NCBI GenBank assembly: GCA_904395885.1
Contig: CAJFOF010000036.1
Coordinates: forward strand, 1 to 36,708
Reading direction: 5' to 3'
DNA: 36,708 bases
From: an uncultured Lachnospiraceae bacterium
GTDB taxonomy: Bacteria > Bacillota > Clostridia > Lachnospirales > Lachnospiraceae
The notes below the pieces were generated by a model that worked only from the letters and a program-made list of their open reading frames with translations, did no database searches and was not told the DNA's origin. The translations under genes and the position numbers were made by a program. The stretch's first letter is position 1, and each line of letters begins with the position of its first letter. Shown here piece by piece: positions 1 to 7,945 of the stretch.

Positions 1-83
1 ACCCTTGCCTTCGGCTATATCCTTCCCGCTACCGGGTGGATTTGGGACTTACACCCTTAAGAAACGTGCGCCGCCAGGCGCAC
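1..83 (-). mobile_element. Group II intron, 5' end only (ribozyme domain I), cut by window edge
   Basis: Read on the minus strand from position 83, the sequence opens GTGCGCC-TGGC-GGCGCAC. This is a GUGCG-type group II intron 5' end folding into a 7-bp hairpin. It is followed by GGGTGTAAGTCCC and then GCAAGGGT, the conserved spacing of domain I in bacterial group II introns. The 5' splice junction would be between 84 and 83, with AGGTT as the last exon bases. The rest of the intron, including any reverse transcriptase ORF, lies left of the window. It sits about 11 nt past the ksgA terminator, which suits group IIC introns, a class known to insert after intrinsic terminators. I assigned the class from context only. 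Confidence 0.72.
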
Positions 84-94
84 AACCTAACATA

Positions 95-137
95 AAAGAA
101 GCGGGACCCACTCTCAGGAGAAGGGACCGCTTCTTTT
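95..137. terminator. Rho-independent terminator downstream of ksgA
   Basis: AAAAGAAGCGG at 95-105 pairs with CCGCTTCTTTT at 127-137, enclosing an imperfectly paired loop. The A-rich and T-rich flanks let it work in either direction. It terminates the minus-strand traX-tatD-ksgA transcript and directly precedes the intron end. Confidence 0.75.
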
Positions 138-158
138 TCGTTTCTTTCATTTCGGCAT

Positions 159-1031
159 TTACTCCGTACATTTCTTCAGCGCATTGGCCAGCCCTGCAAA
201 TTGCTCTAAAGTCAGGGCTTCCCCCCGAACTGATGCAGGCAAATCCAAACTGAGAATCGCGTTCGCTATCTGCTCTTTGGTAAAGGTTAAGTTTTGGGCA
301 TTATTCAGGCTGTTTTGCAGAGTCTTGCGCCTCTGGTTAAAGGAGGCCCGAATAAGGTCAAACATAAGCCTGGAATCCAGAACTTCTACCGGCGGCTTCT
401 CATACCGGGTCAGGCGAATCACCGCAGAGCCTACACTGGGGCGAGGGATAAAACAGTTTGGCGGTACATTGGCCACAATGTAGGGGCTGGCATAATACTG
501 AACAGCCAGAGACAGGGCGCCGTAATCTTTTGTGCCCGGACCAGCCTGCATGCGCTCCGCTACTTCTTTCTGCACCATCACTGTAATATTTGCTATCGGG
601 ACATTGCTTTCAAACAACCCCATAATAATAGGCGTTGTAATGTAGTAGGGAAGATTTGCCACGACCTTGATCGGCTTTCCCTGATTATACTTTTCAGCCA
701 GTTCCCCAATATTCAGTTTCAGGATATCTTCATTAATGACAGTAATATTTTTATAATCCTTAAGGGTCTCTTCCAAAATTGGAATCAGATTTTTGTCTAT
801 TTCCACTGCCACAACTTGTCTGGCCTGCTCCGCCAAATATTGGGTCATCGTACCAATACCGGGACCGATTTCGAGGACCATATCTTCCTCTGTGATCTCT
901 GCGGCAGCAATAATTTTTTCCAAGACACGGCCGTCAATCAAAAAATTCTGTCCAAATTTTTTTTGAAACGCAAATTGATACTTCTGAATAATCTCAATTG
1001 TTTTTTGAGGATTTCCTAATTTATTTTCCAT
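159..1031 (-). CDS. rsmA: 16S rRNA (adenine1518/1519-N6)-dimethyltransferase
   Basis: RsmA (KsgA) dimethylates two adjacent adenines in helix 45 of 16S rRNA, using SAM, late in 30S assembly. The 290-residue product has the family hallmarks: FGQNFL near residues 26-31, the SAM-binding EIGPGIG at 54-60, and the catalytic NLPYY at 126-130. The reading frame stays open upstream to 1118, which would overlap tatD. I prefer the ATG at 1031 because a GGAAG site sits about 8-12 nt before it and family members start about 20-30 residues before GQNFL. It is the last gene of the traX-tatD-ksgA unit, 52 nt after tatD. In Bacillus the ribonuclease M5 gene rnmV lies between tatD and ksgA; there is no room for it here. 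Confidence 0.95.
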   Translation of the reverse strand: MENKLGNPQKTIEIIQKYQFAFQKKFGQNFLIDGRVLEKIIAAAEITEEDMVLEIGPGIGTMTQYLAEQARQVVAVEIDKNLIPILEETLKDYKNITVINEDILKLNIGELAEKYNQGKPIKVVANLPYYITTPIIMGLFESNVPIANITVMVQKEVAERMQAGPGTKDYGALSLAVQYYASPYIVANVPPNCFIPRPSVGSAVIRLTRYEKPPVEVLDSRLMFDLIRASFNQRRKTLQNSLNNAQNLTFTKEQIANAILSLDLPASVRGEALTLEQFAGLANALKKCTE

Positions 1032-1083
1032 GCAGTTCTTCCATTCAAATCTATGTGTCATACCCGCAAAAAACGGGCACTGT

Positions 1084-1851
1084 CTACGGTATCTGATACA
1101 ATTTCTTTCCGTTTTCAAAGGTGATACGCTCGATTTCTTCTCTCTCTACTCCCTTAATCCGACTCAACTCTTCCGCCACATAGGGAAGATTCAAAGACGA
1201 GTTTCTCTTTCCTCTGTTGGGCACCGGCGCCATATAGGGACAGTCTGTTTCCAGGACGATTCTGTCCAACGGCGCATAGGCGGCCACTTCTTTCAGCTTT
1301 TTAGCGTTTTTAAACGTCAGTACTCCGCCAATCCCCAAATAAAAGCCTAAATTCAAAAATTCCCGGGCCATCTCTGTCCCGTACGAAAAGCAATGGATAA
1401 TACCTCCAGCTTCATTTGCTTTCTCTGCCTTTAAAATATCAAGAGTGTCCTTTGCTGCATCCCGGCTGTGGACAACAATAGGCAGACCGCATTTTTTTGC
1501 CAACTGAATCTGTCTGGCAAACCATTCCTTCTGTATCTGCCGGTCCGGTTCATCCCAATAATAATCCAAGCCGATTTCCCCTATTGCCACTACTTTTTTA
1601 TGGGTTGTTCTTGATTCTAATAGACAAAAGTTGTCTTCCGTCAGTTCTCCGGAATCGCTGGGATGGACGCCGGCAGCAGCGTGGATAAAGCCGTACTGTT
1701 CCGCGAGTGCAATGGATTCTTCCGTAGAAGAAAGGTTTGCCCCAACATTTACCACCAGTTCAACGCCGTTTTCCGGCAAACTTTTCAGCAGTTCATCCCT
1801 GTCCTCGTCAAATGCCTCGTCATTATAGTGGGCATGAGTGTCAAATATCAT
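1084..1851 (-). CDS. tatD: TatD-family metal-dependent deoxyribonuclease
   Basis: A 255-residue TIM-barrel metallohydrolase of the TatD/YcfH family, whose members have 3'-5' exonuclease or DNase activity. Visible motifs: the N-terminal FDTHAHYND (HxH metal ligands at residues 6-8), GEIGLDYYWD with the bridging Glu, VVHSRDA, IHCFSYG and the C-terminal ETDCPYMAPVPNRGKRN. All expected metal ligands are present and the length is typical. AGGAG lies 7 nt before the ATG. The gene begins 12 nt after the traX stop and is co-transcribed with it. Synteny with the Bacillus metG-tatD-ksgA cluster supports orthology with yabD/dayD. Confidence 0.93.
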   Translation of the reverse strand: MIFDTHAHYNDEAFDEDRDELLKSLPENGVELVVNVGANLSSTEESIALAEQYGFIHAAAGVHPSDSGELTEDNFCLLESRTTHKKVVAIGEIGLDYYWDEPDRQIQKEWFARQIQLAKKCGLPIVVHSRDAAKDTLDILKAEKANEAGGIIHCFSYGTEMAREFLNLGFYLGIGGVLTFKNAKKLKEVAAYAPLDRIVLETDCPYMAPVPNRGKRNSSLNLPYVAEELSRIKGVEREEIERITFENGKKLYQIP

Positions 1852-1863
1852 GTCAAAACTCCT

Positions 1864-2685
1864 TTAACGGATTGATTTTTCAAGAAAGCCGGCAAACCAC
1901 TGGCCATGCGTCAGCCAGAGGCGCACCAGGTAAAGCAGCAGAAACTGCAGCGGGTAAAAGACATAAAAGAAATATTTGATATGCCAGTTTCCCCGTTTCC
2001 CATTATACAGCAAAATCGGAATATACGCCAGCACAGCGGAGCCATAAAAATATGCGCTGTCTACCGCAGATAAAATACCTCCGCCGATGGCCATGAACAG
2101 GGGTTCATTCCGGAACCAGTAAAAGATGACCGGCAGAAGGATTCCTATCACCCAAAAATCACTCTGGATCAGCCATGTCACTCCACAGCCAGCCAGAATG
2201 CAAAGGATCTGAACCATGGGCTGCCGGCGATACTGCTCCATTCCCATCAGCACCAGCAGTGCTGCCGCGTAAGTAAACAATACATTTTGGTACTGGATGT
2301 AGAACCAGCTTCCAAAAATAGCAATATCAAAGAAAGGTTCCGAAATCAAAGCGGCAAGGACCAGACGGACTACATAATTTTTTCTGTTCCGGCTGTAAAA
2401 GAATCCCTGAGTCAGCAGAAAGCATATGATTGGAAAGGAAACTCTGCCAAACGCCCGGAGGCCGCGGTCGATCATGTAAAATGTTCTTCCCTCTTCGGAA
2501 GCCATAAATTGCTGAAATATCACTGCATCCCCAGCGCAGGCTTCCAGCATCCCCTGTTCCAGAACCGCCACAGCAATATGGTCTGCCATCATAGCTATGA
2601 CCGCAATCATTTTTAAAAAATTCCCGGTCCAGATACTCGTCCGTCTTCCTGAATGTCTTCTGCCATAGTTTCTGCGTCTCCTCAT
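1864..2685 (-). CDS. TraX family integral membrane protein
   Basis: A 273-residue multi-spanning membrane protein with about eight hydrophobic segments. The N-terminal LKMIAVIAMMADHIA matches the TraX-family signature. Plasmid F TraX acetylates the N-terminus of pilin, but chromosomal homologues in Clostridia are common and their substrate is unknown. The first 20 residues are very basic (RRRR, RRHSGRR), which favours a cytoplasmic N-terminus. It is the first gene after a good promoter at 2736-2764 and overlaps no neighbour; GAGG lies about 8 nt before the ATG. Its position between metG and tatD, in a housekeeping cluster, is not where a conjugation gene would be expected. I infer a chromosomal acyltransferase-like role only by family. 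Confidence 0.82.
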   Translation of the reverse strand: MRRRRNYGRRHSGRRTSIWTGNFLKMIAVIAMMADHIAVAVLEQGMLEACAGDAVIFQQFMASEEGRTFYMIDRGLRAFGRVSFPIICFLLTQGFFYSRNRKNYVVRLVLAALISEPFFDIAIFGSWFYIQYQNVLFTYAAALLVLMGMEQYRRQPMVQILCILAGCGVTWLIQSDFWVIGILLPVIFYWFRNEPLFMAIGGGILSAVDSAYFYGSAVLAYIPILLYNGKRGNWHIKYFFYVFYPLQFLLLYLVRLWLTHGQWFAGFLEKSIR

Positions 2686-2735
2686 ATATGGGTCCTCGCT
2701 TTCCTTGTGGTGTCCACCATGCTCCTTTTAGCCTT

Positions 2736-2764
2736 ACTATACTCTACTATGGAATTTTTTGCAA
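2736..2764 (-). promoter_or_regulatory. SigA-type promoter for traX-tatD-ksgA
   Basis: On the minus strand TTGCAA (2759-2764) and TATAGT (2736-2741) are separated by exactly 17 nt, about 50 nt upstream of the traX start. Confidence 0.7.
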
Positions 2765-2854
2765 GTATCCCCCACTTTTATGTCTTTTTTCTCTAAATTT
2801 TGTATAATCTTCTCCACATTAAAGGCTTTACAGAAACCACTGCAGAAACAGGAA

Positions 2855-2894
2855 AGCTGCCATGCAGGCAAATGTTCCGGCCGGCATGGCAGCT
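2855..2894 (-). terminator. Probable terminator of metG
   Basis: AGCTGCCATG at 2855-2864 and CATGGCAGCT at 2885-2894 form a perfect 10-bp stem with a 20-nt loop, 45 nt after the metG stop. On the minus strand it is followed by TTTCCTGTTTC, only moderately T-rich. The rest of the 2686-2938 gap holds just the traX promoter. Confidence 0.6.
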
Positions 2895-2938
2895 CTATAT
2901 GGAGTCAAACTATGTTTGCCCCATCATCCATTTCGTTT

Positions 2939-4915
2939 TTAACAGATCTCAGCCCCTGCAGGCATGTCTTTCTCCGGCGTCATCAGCGCCAGATTTCCGT
3001 CTGCATCCTCCGCACAGAGTATCATGCCTTCTGACATAAGGCCAGCCAGTTTTGCGGGCTTTAAATTCGTTACAACCATGACCTTTTTGCCCACCATCTC
3101 TTCCGGCGTATAGTGAGCTTTGATCCCGCTGATGATCTGGCGTACCTGGGAGCCAATCTTCACCTGGCTGCAGAGAAGTTTTTTGGACTTTTTGACTGCC
3201 TCGCAGGCAATAACCTCCCCTACCTGAAACTGGAGTTTTGCAAAGTCATCGTAAGTGATCTCCGGCTTCGCTTCCAGATCAATCGCCGGTTTTTCCTCCT
3301 GTTTTTCCGGAGCAGCTTCTTCCTTGGCTTCCTCTGCATGCATGGCATCTACTTTCTCCATCACTTCTTTGATATCCATACGGGCAAACAGGATTTCCGG
3401 CTTCTCTGTCACCTTATTTCCTGACGGGTACAGGCCGAATGTATCCATCTGGTCAAGGCCGCGCTTTTCTGTGTTAAGCTGGGACAGGATTTTAACCGAA
3501 GTGTCAGGCATAAAGGACGCCAGCAGGGACGCGCCAATAGCAATGGACTCTGTCAGATTATACAGAACCTCCGCCAGACGTCCTTTTTTGCTCTCGTCTT
3601 TTGCCAGGCTCCAGGGCATTGTCTCATCAATATACTTATTGCACCGGCGGAAAATGCCAAACGTCTCTGTGATAGCATCTGCTACCCTGAGCTGTTCCAT
3701 CTTGGCGTCAGCTCTCTTTACTGCTTCCAGAACCGTATTCTTTAAGTCCTCGTCCACTTCCTCTGACACGCCTGTCTTCTCCACAACGCCGCCAAAATAT
3801 TTGTTGGTCATAGAGATTGTACGATTCACCAGATTTCCCAGAATATTTGCCAGGTCAGAGTTCAGTCTCTCTACCATCAGCTCCCAGGAAATCACGCCGT
3901 CGTTGTCAAAAGGCATCTCATGAAGGACAAAATAGCGAACTGCATCGACGCCGAAAAAGTCTACCAGAGTGTCAGCGTAAAGCACGTTGCCTTTGGATTT
4001 ACTCATTTTTCCATCACCCTGAAGCAGCCAGGGATGGCCAAATACCTGCTTTGGCAGGGGCAGATCCAGAGCCATCAAAAAGATCGGCCAGTAGATCGTG
4101 TGGAACCGGATAATGTCTTTCCCGATCAAATGAAGGTCTGCGGGCCAAAATTTCTCAAACTGCTCTGTGCTGCTTCCGTCACAGTCGTAACCGATCCCGG
4201 TAATATAGTTTGTCAGGGCATCCAGCCACACATAGATTACGTGCTTCGGATCAAAGGGCACCTGAATTCCCCAGGTAAATGAGGTTCTGGATACACACAG
4301 ATCCTGCAGGCCCGGCAAAAGGAAATTGTTCATCATCTCATTTTTGCGGGACACCGGCTGAATAAATTCCGGATGTGCATTAATGTGGTCGATCAGGCGC
4401 TGAGCATACTTGCTCATACGGAAAAAATACGCTTCTTCTTTGGCCGGCTGAACTTCCCGCCCGCAATCCGGGCACTTGCCGTCCACTAGCTGGGATTCTG
4501 TAAAAAAGGCTTCGCACGGCGTACAGTACAGTCCCTCATAGTATCCTTTATAAATGTCTCCCTGATCGTAAAGCTTTTTGAAAATCTTCTGCACCTGGGC
4601 CTCATGGTCTTTATCTGTTGTCCGGATAAACTTATCATAGGAAGTATTCATCAGATCCCAGATACTGCGGATCTGGGAAGAAACACCGTCAACAAACTCT
4701 TTTGGCGTAACGCCCGCTTCCTCAGCCTTCAGCTCAATTTTCTGGCCATGCTCATCAGTGCCAGTCTGAAAGAAAACGTCGTACCCCTGTTCCCTCTTAT
4801 AGCGGGCAATGGCATCTGCCAGAACGGCCTCATAGGTGTTGCCAATATGGGGCTTTCCGGAAGTATAGGCAATCGCCGTTGTAATATAGTATGGTTTTTT
4901 GATCTTCTGAGTCAT
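2939..4915 (-). CDS. metG: Methionyl-tRNA synthetase
   Basis: A class I aminoacyl-tRNA synthetase charging tRNA-Met, 658 residues. HIGN (23-26) and KMSKS (303-307) form the ATP site. A CxxC...CxxC zinc knuckle lies at about 131-151 in the connective peptide. A Glu/Ala/Lys-rich linker near 530 leads into a C-terminal tRNA-binding (EMAP II-like) domain of about 105 residues, as in other long bacterial MetG forms. The ATG at 4921 directly abuts the GAGG site, so I use the second ATG at 4915, seven nt further on. A Met-type T-box leader and a strong promoter precede it. The gene lies between the abrB-side and tatD-side blocks of the ancestral Firmicutes cluster. Confidence 0.97.
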   Translation of the reverse strand: MTQKIKKPYYITTAIAYTSGKPHIGNTYEAVLADAIARYKREQGYDVFFQTGTDEHGQKIELKAEEAGVTPKEFVDGVSSQIRSIWDLMNTSYDKFIRTTDKDHEAQVQKIFKKLYDQGDIYKGYYEGLYCTPCEAFFTESQLVDGKCPDCGREVQPAKEEAYFFRMSKYAQRLIDHINAHPEFIQPVSRKNEMMNNFLLPGLQDLCVSRTSFTWGIQVPFDPKHVIYVWLDALTNYITGIGYDCDGSSTEQFEKFWPADLHLIGKDIIRFHTIYWPIFLMALDLPLPKQVFGHPWLLQGDGKMSKSKGNVLYADTLVDFFGVDAVRYFVLHEMPFDNDGVISWELMVERLNSDLANILGNLVNRTISMTNKYFGGVVEKTGVSEEVDEDLKNTVLEAVKRADAKMEQLRVADAITETFGIFRRCNKYIDETMPWSLAKDESKKGRLAEVLYNLTESIAIGASLLASFMPDTSVKILSQLNTEKRGLDQMDTFGLYPSGNKVTEKPEILFARMDIKEVMEKVDAMHAEEAKEEAAPEKQEEKPAIDLEAKPEITYDDFAKLQFQVGEVIACEAVKKSKKLLCSQVKIGSQVRQIISGIKAHYTPEEMVGKKVMVVTNLKPAKLAGLMSEGMILCAEDADGNLALMTPEKDMPAGAEIC

Positions 4916-4971
4916 ATTCATCCTCGCTTTCTTTTTGCATCTGCACAGCCGCTTATCAGAGTTCTAACAGC

Positions 4972-5266
4972 AAAAAACCCGCCTTTAAATATACATTTAA
5001 AGACGGGTGATTCCCGTGTTACCACTTTAATTCACCTGCACCTCACAGTACAGGCCTCATGGGCTGCTGTCACAGCCTCTCACGATAACGGGTGAAACCG
5101 CTGCAGCCTAATGCACAATTTTATACGCACACTCAACTGCAAAGCTCCAAGGCCATCTTCTGCGGCTTTCCCCTTCTCCCTTTTCAGCTCCCGGGATTCT
5201 CTGGCAAGCGGCTGGCACCGCATACTCTCCTCTTCTGCGCTTTTAGCATAATTTTCATAATTCTGA
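4972..5266 (-). ncRNA. T-box riboswitch (Met) in the metG leader
   Basis: On the minus strand the leader ends with the T-box core AAAGTGGTAACACGGG (about 5012-5027). A terminator helix follows, ACCCGTCTTTAAAT pairing with ATTTAAAGGCGGGT, then a T6 run (4972-5007). Stem I shows an AGTA element opposite an internal loop containing AGAAGATGG. The ATG at 5154-5156 in that loop is the likely specifier codon, which matches the methionyl-tRNA synthetase gene downstream. Uncharged tRNA-Met would pair with the specifier and the T-box bulge and favour antitermination. Outer boundaries are approximate. Confidence 0.9.
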
Positions 5267-5271
5267 CTTTT

Positions 5272-5300
5272 AGTCTACCTGTTTCTTATTGTTTTGTCAA
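5272..5300 (-). promoter_or_regulatory. Promoter of the T-box-metG transcript
   Basis: On the minus strand TTGACA (5295-5300), 17-nt spacer, TAGACT (5272-5277). The predicted start falls at the 5' edge of the T-box stem I. Confidence 0.82.
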
Positions 5301-5419
5301 GACTGCCGGCGGAATGATTGTAATCATTTCAAATATAATATATAATAAACGAAACTTGCCTTTTGCTCATCCCGACATGAACTATTTGGTATATTGATTC
5401 CATCTATGGAGGATATTGT

Positions 5420-7351
5420 ATGAAGCGCTTTCCTTTTTTTGCTCCCGGCAAAACAGCGGCTCTTGCTCTCTCAGTCACAATCACAGCCGCATCTTTCCTG
5501 TCCGGCTGCTCTCTGGGTAATTCCGACCGTCCTTCTGTGGCCGAAACCGAATCCCCGCCCAATTCCAATTATGAACAATATGAGGAAAATCAGTTACAGG
5601 AACAGGCCAAATTTGATGAGTTTACTGATGAGCTTTTTTACGACACCGTAACCAGTTCTCTTTTAACGCTCCACTTTACCATCGCCGACCCGGCCGCTTA
5701 CGGTATAGAGGATTATTCCTGTACATATGGAGACGCCACCTTGTCCGGTATCCAGAAAAACCTTATGGATATGAAGGCTGCCAGGACAGAACTGGACGGC
5801 TTTGATCAGTCCCTTCTTACAGAAGACCAAAGCCTTACTCTGGATATATTAAAAACTTATCTGGATACTGAGCTTACCGCGGAGGGCCTAGAGTTGTATG
5901 CCACTCCTTTTATGCCCTACACCGGGATACAGGCAGAGCTTCCTGTCCTGTTGGCCGAATATGCATTCCGCAGCCGTCAGGATATCTCCGATTACCTGAC
6001 TCTTTTAGCTGAAACAGATGAATATTTTGACCAGCTTCTGACTTTCGAGGAGGAGCGCTCCAGGGCCGGCCTGTTCTGCAGCGACTCGGCTGTAGACCAT
6101 ATTGTAGAGTCTTGCCAGCCCTATATTATTGATCCCCAATACCATATCCTTCACACTTCTTTTGTCAGCCGCCTGGAAGATATGCCCGATCTGACGGCCG
6201 AAGAAAAGGAAGGATACATTCAGCAGAATCTAACTATTTTAGAAGAACATTTTATTCCCGCCTACGAAAATCTGGCCAACGGACTGACAGCATTAAAGGG
6301 AACCGGACTGTACGAAGGGGGCCTCTGCTCCTATCCGGAAGGCAAAGAATACTACGAGTATCTGGTACATTCCTACAGCGGCACCTCCTATTCCAGCATA
6401 ACGGACTTGAAAAATGCCATTGAGCAGTCCGTCAGTAATGAGATCGCCAGTATGTCAGTCATTATCCAGAGCCGGCCGGAAATTTTGGATGAATTAGACA
6501 GTATTGCATTTTCCCCCACTGACCCTTCAGAAATTCTCCAGTGCCTGAAACAGGAAATTCAGCAGGAGTTTCCGGAGATCCCAGAACATAGCTGTTCAAT
6601 CAAATATGTGGACCCGGAACTGTCAGATATTTTATCCCCTGCTATGTACCTGACACCGCCTCTGGACCAGTATAATTCCAATATCATATATCTGAATCTG
6701 GACGACGATCAGTCTCTGAATCAGTCTTTATTTACTACGCTGGCTCACGAAGGGTACCCGGGACATCTGTACCAGAATGTGTATTTTATTAATACGGATC
6801 CGTCTCCTATCCGTCTGCTCCTGTCTTTTAACGGGTATTCAGAGGGATGGGGGCTGTATTCCGAACGGCTTTCTTATCTCTTTAACAACGGAGCCGATCC
6901 CGACGCTTCCAGACTCCTTATGCACAATTTTTCTGCTTCCATCGGCTTAAATGCAGTCCTGGATCTGAACATCAACTACTTTGGATGGACCAAAGAGCAG
7001 GTCTATGACTATCTGTCTCGTTACTATGACGTGGAAAATTCAGATATCGCAGACAGCCTTTACAGCCTGCTGACAGAAAATCCAGGGTACTATGTCAAAT
7101 ATTACGCGGGCTATATGGAAATTCTGGAATTGAGGGAGCTAGCAGAAAACACCTTAGGCAGCCGGTTCGATGCAAAAGAATTCCATCAATTTCTTCTCGA
7201 TATCGGTCCTGCACCGTTTTCCGTTATCCGCAGCAGAATGGAAGCATGGCTTTTCACTCAGGGAATCAGAACATCAAGAGTCAGGCCTTACGCAGGTCTG
7301 GCTCTCAGCGCTTTCCCTGTAAATAAAAATTGCTGCCGTACTAATAATTAG
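5420..7351 (+). CDS. DUF885 family lipoprotein, probable zinc metallopeptidase
   Basis: A 643-residue protein with a lipoprotein signal peptide: charged start, hydrophobic stretch, then lipobox LSGC with the acylated Cys at about residue 30. It would be tethered to the outer face of the membrane. The body is DUF885: HEGYPGH at 443-449 gives an HExxxxH-like zinc site, followed about 30 residues later by SEGWGLYSE with a likely further ligand. Family members resemble gluzincin peptidases, but their substrates are mostly unknown. GGAGG lies 9 nt before the ATG. It stands alone, divergent from metG and convergent with the 7385 lipoprotein. I see no clear promoter. The last codons overlap a minus-strand terminator hairpin (7321-7361). 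Confidence 0.85.
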   Translation: MKRFPFFAPGKTAALALSVTITAASFLSGCSLGNSDRPSVAETESPPNSNYEQYEENQLQEQAKFDEFTDELFYDTVTSSLLTLHFTIADPAAYGIEDYSCTYGDATLSGIQKNLMDMKAARTELDGFDQSLLTEDQSLTLDILKTYLDTELTAEGLELYATPFMPYTGIQAELPVLLAEYAFRSRQDISDYLTLLAETDEYFDQLLTFEEERSRAGLFCSDSAVDHIVESCQPYIIDPQYHILHTSFVSRLEDMPDLTAEEKEGYIQQNLTILEEHFIPAYENLANGLTALKGTGLYEGGLCSYPEGKEYYEYLVHSYSGTSYSSITDLKNAIEQSVSNEIASMSVIIQSRPEILDELDSIAFSPTDPSEILQCLKQEIQQEFPEIPEHSCSIKYVDPELSDILSPAMYLTPPLDQYNSNIIYLNLDDDQSLNQSLFTTLAHEGYPGHLYQNVYFINTDPSPIRLLLSFNGYSEGWGLYSERLSYLFNNGADPDASRLLMHNFSASIGLNAVLDLNINYFGWTKEQVYDYLSRYYDVENSDIADSLYSLLTENPGYYVKYYAGYMEILELRELAENTLGSRFDAKEFHQFLLDIGPAPFSVIRSRMEAWLFTQGIRTSRVRPYAGLALSAFPVNKNCCRTNN

Positions 7352-7361
7352 TGCGACAGCA
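7321..7361 (-). terminator. Terminator of the fabT-like/lipoprotein transcript, inside the 3' end of the DUF885 gene
   Basis: On the minus strand TGCTGTCGCAC (7351-7361) pairs with GTACGGCAGCA (7331-7341) across a 9-nt AT loop, with one mismatch and one wobble. The stem is followed by ATTTTTATTT. The hairpin begins 24 nt after the lipoprotein stop and encodes the C-terminal residues of the convergent gene on the other strand. Confidence 0.62.
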
Positions 7362-7384
7362 TCGGTCATGATCCGCTTATAACA

Positions 7385-7927
7385 TTATTCCGTTGTTATT
7401 TCTTCGTAATCTTCAAAATATGTGGAATAACCATTTTCGTCTGCTTCTATCAAGTCAGACTTTACATCTTCCCCATTTACCTGCAGCTTCACAAGCTCCA
7501 GCTCATAGTTTTCTATGAAGGTGTTAATCAGAGCTACCAGAGTTGCTTTCGTGTAAAATGGATCGCCATCGTAATCAGGAATTGCCGAAAGATTTACAAC
7601 GGCAGAAGTATCCGCTTTATCCAAGCTGATAATTGTAGTTCCCTCATCCAGGGTACCGTACTCGATCAGCTTATCTACCAACCCCTGCTCTGTCAGCTCT
7701 TCCAGTGCGTCCATATTCTGAATCAGCCCTGTTCCCTCATCATTGATGCTGTAAACGGAAATCGTCACTTCTTCCGGACCCGGAACCTTTCCTTCTACCA
7801 ACTGGCCTCCCTGTGCAACGGTCTCTGCAGTGGCGGCGGTTTCAGCCTGCTTCTCCGGAGTAGGCGTACATGCTGCCAAAGAAATTGCAAGCAATGCCGC
7901 CGCCATACATAAAATCGCTTTTTTCAT
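7385..7927 (-). CDS. Lipoprotein with GerMN-like domain
   Basis: A 180-residue secreted lipoprotein: MKKAIL start, hydrophobic core and lipobox LAAC with Cys at residue 20. A short Gln/Ala/Thr linker is followed by about 130 residues whose pattern resembles a GerMN domain. It has EEVTISVYSINDEGTGL, then a central alpha segment (LVALINTFIENYEL) and a terminal VKLQVNGEDV strand. GerMN domains occur in the sporulation/germination protein GerM and in other clostridial lipoproteins. The assignment is from pattern, not a motif I could prove. AGGAGG precedes the start. It lies 18 nt after the MarR-family gene and is probably co-transcribed with it, which is an unexplained pairing. The acidic tail (DYEEITTE) is unremarkable. 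Confidence 0.68.
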   Translation of the reverse strand: MKKAILCMAAALLAISLAACTPTPEKQAETAATAETVAQGGQLVEGKVPGPEEVTISVYSINDEGTGLIQNMDALEELTEQGLVDKLIEYGTLDEGTTIISLDKADTSAVVNLSAIPDYDGDPFYTKATLVALINTFIENYELELVKLQVNGEDVKSDLIEADENGYSTYFEDYEEITTE

Positions 7928-7945
7928 AATTGTTATTGCCTCCTT

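Noticed and set aside
5..253. Plus-strand 82-residue reading frame at the left edge
   Set aside because: It runs across the intron end, the ksgA terminator and the 3' end of ksgA on the other strand, with no ribosome site.
294..1019. 241-residue plus-strand frame opposite ksgA
   Set aside because: Lies wholly antisense to rsmA, with no recognisable motif; a shadow frame.
3255..3923. 222-residue plus-strand frame opposite metG
   Set aside because: Ser-rich shadow of metG without ribosome site or domain.
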